This document shows positions 21,385-22,900 of a stretch of DNA of 22,900 nt, in pieces (positions within the stretch are counted from its first letter, which is position 1; every line of letters begins with the position of its first letter). The notes below the pieces were generated by a model. The model ran no database searches. It saw only the letters and a program-made list of their open reading frames with translations, and was not told the DNA's origin. Made by a program: the position numbers and the translations under genes. The DNA lies in the NCBI GenBank assembly GCA_018818755.1, contig JAHIRL010000091.1, positions 1 to 22,900 on the forward strand, in the 5' to 3' direction. Source of the DNA: Patescibacteria group bacterium (lineage in GTDB: Bacteria > Patescibacteriota > Gracilibacteria > UBA1369 > LOWO2-01-FULL-3).

Positions 21385-22900
21385 GCTTATTGTACTGGGT
21401 TTGTCCGCTTTCTACCTTTTTGCGCTGATGAATCCTGTGTTTAAGAAGTATGATTATGGGGCTGGTTTCCCGTTGCTGATTTTGTTTGGGATTATGCTGG
21501 GAGTTTTTGGGGTTTTGTTGTGGAAAAAGCGGGAGGAGAAAGCTGTCTGGGATAAACTGTTTTTGCTTTTGTTTATGGGGCTTTACGCGCTTTCTTTTGT
21601 ATTTTCCAAGACTCAAAATCTGGGGTTTCCGGAGCTTTTAGCTTTTTTGAGTGTGGGAACCTTCTATTTGCTCTTTGCTTACAGGAAAATTGAGTGGAAG
21701 TGGGGGTTTTTGAGGGTTGTGGGGCTGGGAGCGATTTTAGCGGTGGTTTTGGGGTTTGTGCTCTATGTCAGCAAGGCCGAAGTGCGGATGGTGGGACCCT
21801 TTTTCAATACTTGGTATCGCTCGCATCAATGGCCTAACGGTTTTGCATTGTTTTTGATTTTAATTTGGCCGGTTTTGCTACTGCTTTTGAAGGAGAAATT
21901 TAAAACAGGGAAAGCGATTATTTTGGGGCTAGTGCTTAGTGCTCTTTTGTTGAGCTATTCAAGGGGAGCCTTGATTGCTTTTGGTGGGCAGATTGTACTG
22001 TTGGGAGTCTATTATTGGAGGTCTATTGATAAGAAATTGCTTGTTTGGGCCGTAACTGTGGCACTTTTGGCGGTGTTTTTCTTTAGTTTTACAAATTATG
22101 TGAGGGGAATGAAATATGCTGTGGTGGATGTGGTGGAAAAAGCAGGCTTTGAGAATGCCGAAAGTTTGACTTCAAAGACTGAGCGGGTTGATTTTTGGAA
22201 GGGTGCTATTGCGATTATCAAGGAAGAACCTTTGCTGGGCTATGGGCCTTTTAGCTTTAGATATGCCTATAATCCTCATCAAACTACTTTTTTGGGAACC
22301 AGTGATCATCCGCATAATATCTTTTTGAAGATTGGGGCGGAAAACGGATTGCCTGCAATGTTGGCCTTTTTGGGCTTTTTGATTAGTGGTTTTGTGCTTA
22401 TTGTGCGAAGGTTTAAGGGCTTAGAGAAGGGTGATAGAGATCTTGTGGTCTTTTTGGGAGTGGCTGTGGCTGGAGCTATTGCGCATAACCTGATCGATTA
22501 TAATTTTAACTTTTTTGTAAATTTGTTGCTTTTGTTTGTGTTTTTGACCTTTATGAGATCGGCAGTTGTGGGGAAAGAGGGTGGAAAGTGCTATGGTATC
22601 AAGTTTTTGGCGATTTTGCTGGCTGTGATTGCACTATATGAAGGGGTAATTTTTGGCTTATCCTACACCGGACGGGCCGATCTCACTCAATATTTGTATC
22701 CTCGACTCTACTATATTGCAGGGGCGCAGGTGGATATTGAAAATGGGGATTATAATGGGGCTATCGAAAATGCAAATACGGAGATTGAGTTGAATCCGAT
22801 TGATGGGGAGGCTCATTATTTGAGAGGGGTGGCTAAGTTTGGTTTGGGTGATAAGGATGCGGCTGTGGCTGATTTTGCCAAGGCGATTGAATTAGACCCG
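21374..22900 (+). CDS. O-antigen-ligase-like polytopic membrane protein with TPR tail, 3' partial
   Basis: The frame from ATG at 21374 is open to the right edge (509 codons). It begins MKNKLIVLGLSAFYLFALM and has about ten hydrophobic segments. The Wzy_C/WaaL signature is present: ERVDFWKGAIAI...EEPLLGYGP, followed by SDHPHNIFLKIGAENGL. After the last membrane segment, near position 22650 and on, come TPR-like repeats (GAQVDIENGDYNGAIENA; GVAKFGLGDKDAAVADFAKAIELDP), the start of a larger C-terminal region. Such proteins join glycan chains to lipid or to protein, or act in pilin or S-layer glycosylation. It overlaps the deaminase by 11 nt, so they are co-translated, though the functional link is obscure. 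It may serve surface glycans of the SLH layer. Confidence 0.9.
   Translation, partial: MKNKLIVLGLSAFYLFALMNPVFKKYDYGAGFPLLILFGIMLGVFGVLLWKKREEKAVWDKLFLLLFMGLYALSFVFSKTQNLGFPELLAFLSVGTFYLLFAYRKIEWKWGFLRVVGLGAILAVVLGFVLYVSKAEVRMVGPFFNTWYRSHQWPNGFALFLILIWPVLLLLLKEKFKTGKAIILGLVLSALLLSYSRGALIAFGGQIVLLGVYYWRSIDKKLLVWAVTVALLAVFFFSFTNYVRGMKYAVVDVVEKAGFENAESLTSKTERVDFWKGAIAIIKEEPLLGYGPFSFRYAYNPHQTTFLGTSDHPHNIFLKIGAENGLPAMLAFLGFLISGFVLIVRRFKGLEKGDRDLVVFLGVAVAGAIAHNLIDYNFNFFVNLLLLFVFLTFMRSAVVGKEGGKCYGIKFLAILLAVIALYEGVIFGLSYTGRADLTQYLYPRLYYIAGAQVDIENGDYNGAIENANTEIELNPIDGEAHYLRGVAKFGLGDKDAAVADFAKAIELDP

Noticed and set aside
1..22900. CRISPR array, insertion sequence, rRNA or replication origin
   Set aside because: No regularly spaced repeats, transposase motifs, rRNA signature stretches or DnaA-box clusters were seen.

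Overview
The window looks like chromosome from a member of the Patescibacteria (CPR), most plausibly the Peregrinibacteria. This rests on gene content and style: a TyrA-PheA fusion, an S-layer-homology protein with FlgD-like repeats, pyruvate formate-lyase, few Shine-Dalgarno sequences and tight gene packing. No marker gene is present, so the lineage is an inference of moderate confidence. The standard code applies: TGA ends ytxH, and the conserved genes read through without TGA, so the UGA=Gly code of Gracilibacteria/SR1 is excluded.

Layout. 1-2647: purF (5' cut by the window edge) and purD, an IMP-synthesis pair on +. 2649-4759: on -, a YtxH-like membrane protein with a lysine-rich tail, overlapping a TyrA-PheA fusion for tyrosine and phenylalanine synthesis. 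4851-6845: a secreted FlgD-repeat/SLH surface protein with a consensus promoter and a hairpin terminator. 7070-8419: maf, rpsT and a CAU-anticodon tRNA that fits tRNA-Ile2.

8540-13940 is a visibly AT-richer accessory island. It holds a type II restriction-modification system: a C-type HTH controller, a putative endonuclease and a convergent N6-adenine methylase, tied together by shared operator repeats. Next come four unrecognised genes in one - strand operon (298, 78, 63 and 73 residues), and then a divergent LexA-like self-cleaving repressor whose promoter carries an inverted-repeat operator. 13943-14666 holds a small unknown gene and a Cys-rich metal-binding protein, followed by tRNA-Ala(GGC).

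A 14-bp perfect palindrome occurs twice, just outside the two tRNA-proximal edges of the accessory block. Downstream of tRNA-Ala lies a 14.9-15.4 kb stretch dense in hairpins. It has its own promoter, a tiny upstream ORF and a possible 74-residue membrane protein, and may be a structured RNA.

15462-18546 encodes pyruvate formate-lyase and its activase (anaerobic pyruvate to acetyl-CoA plus formate). Then come a small unknown gene and hflX on -, and divergently a guanine-deaminase-like amidohydrolase overlapping an O-antigen-ligase/TPR membrane protein that runs off the right edge. The metabolic picture is a fermentative, anaerobic cell that makes purines and aromatic amino acids and has an S-layer-type surface.
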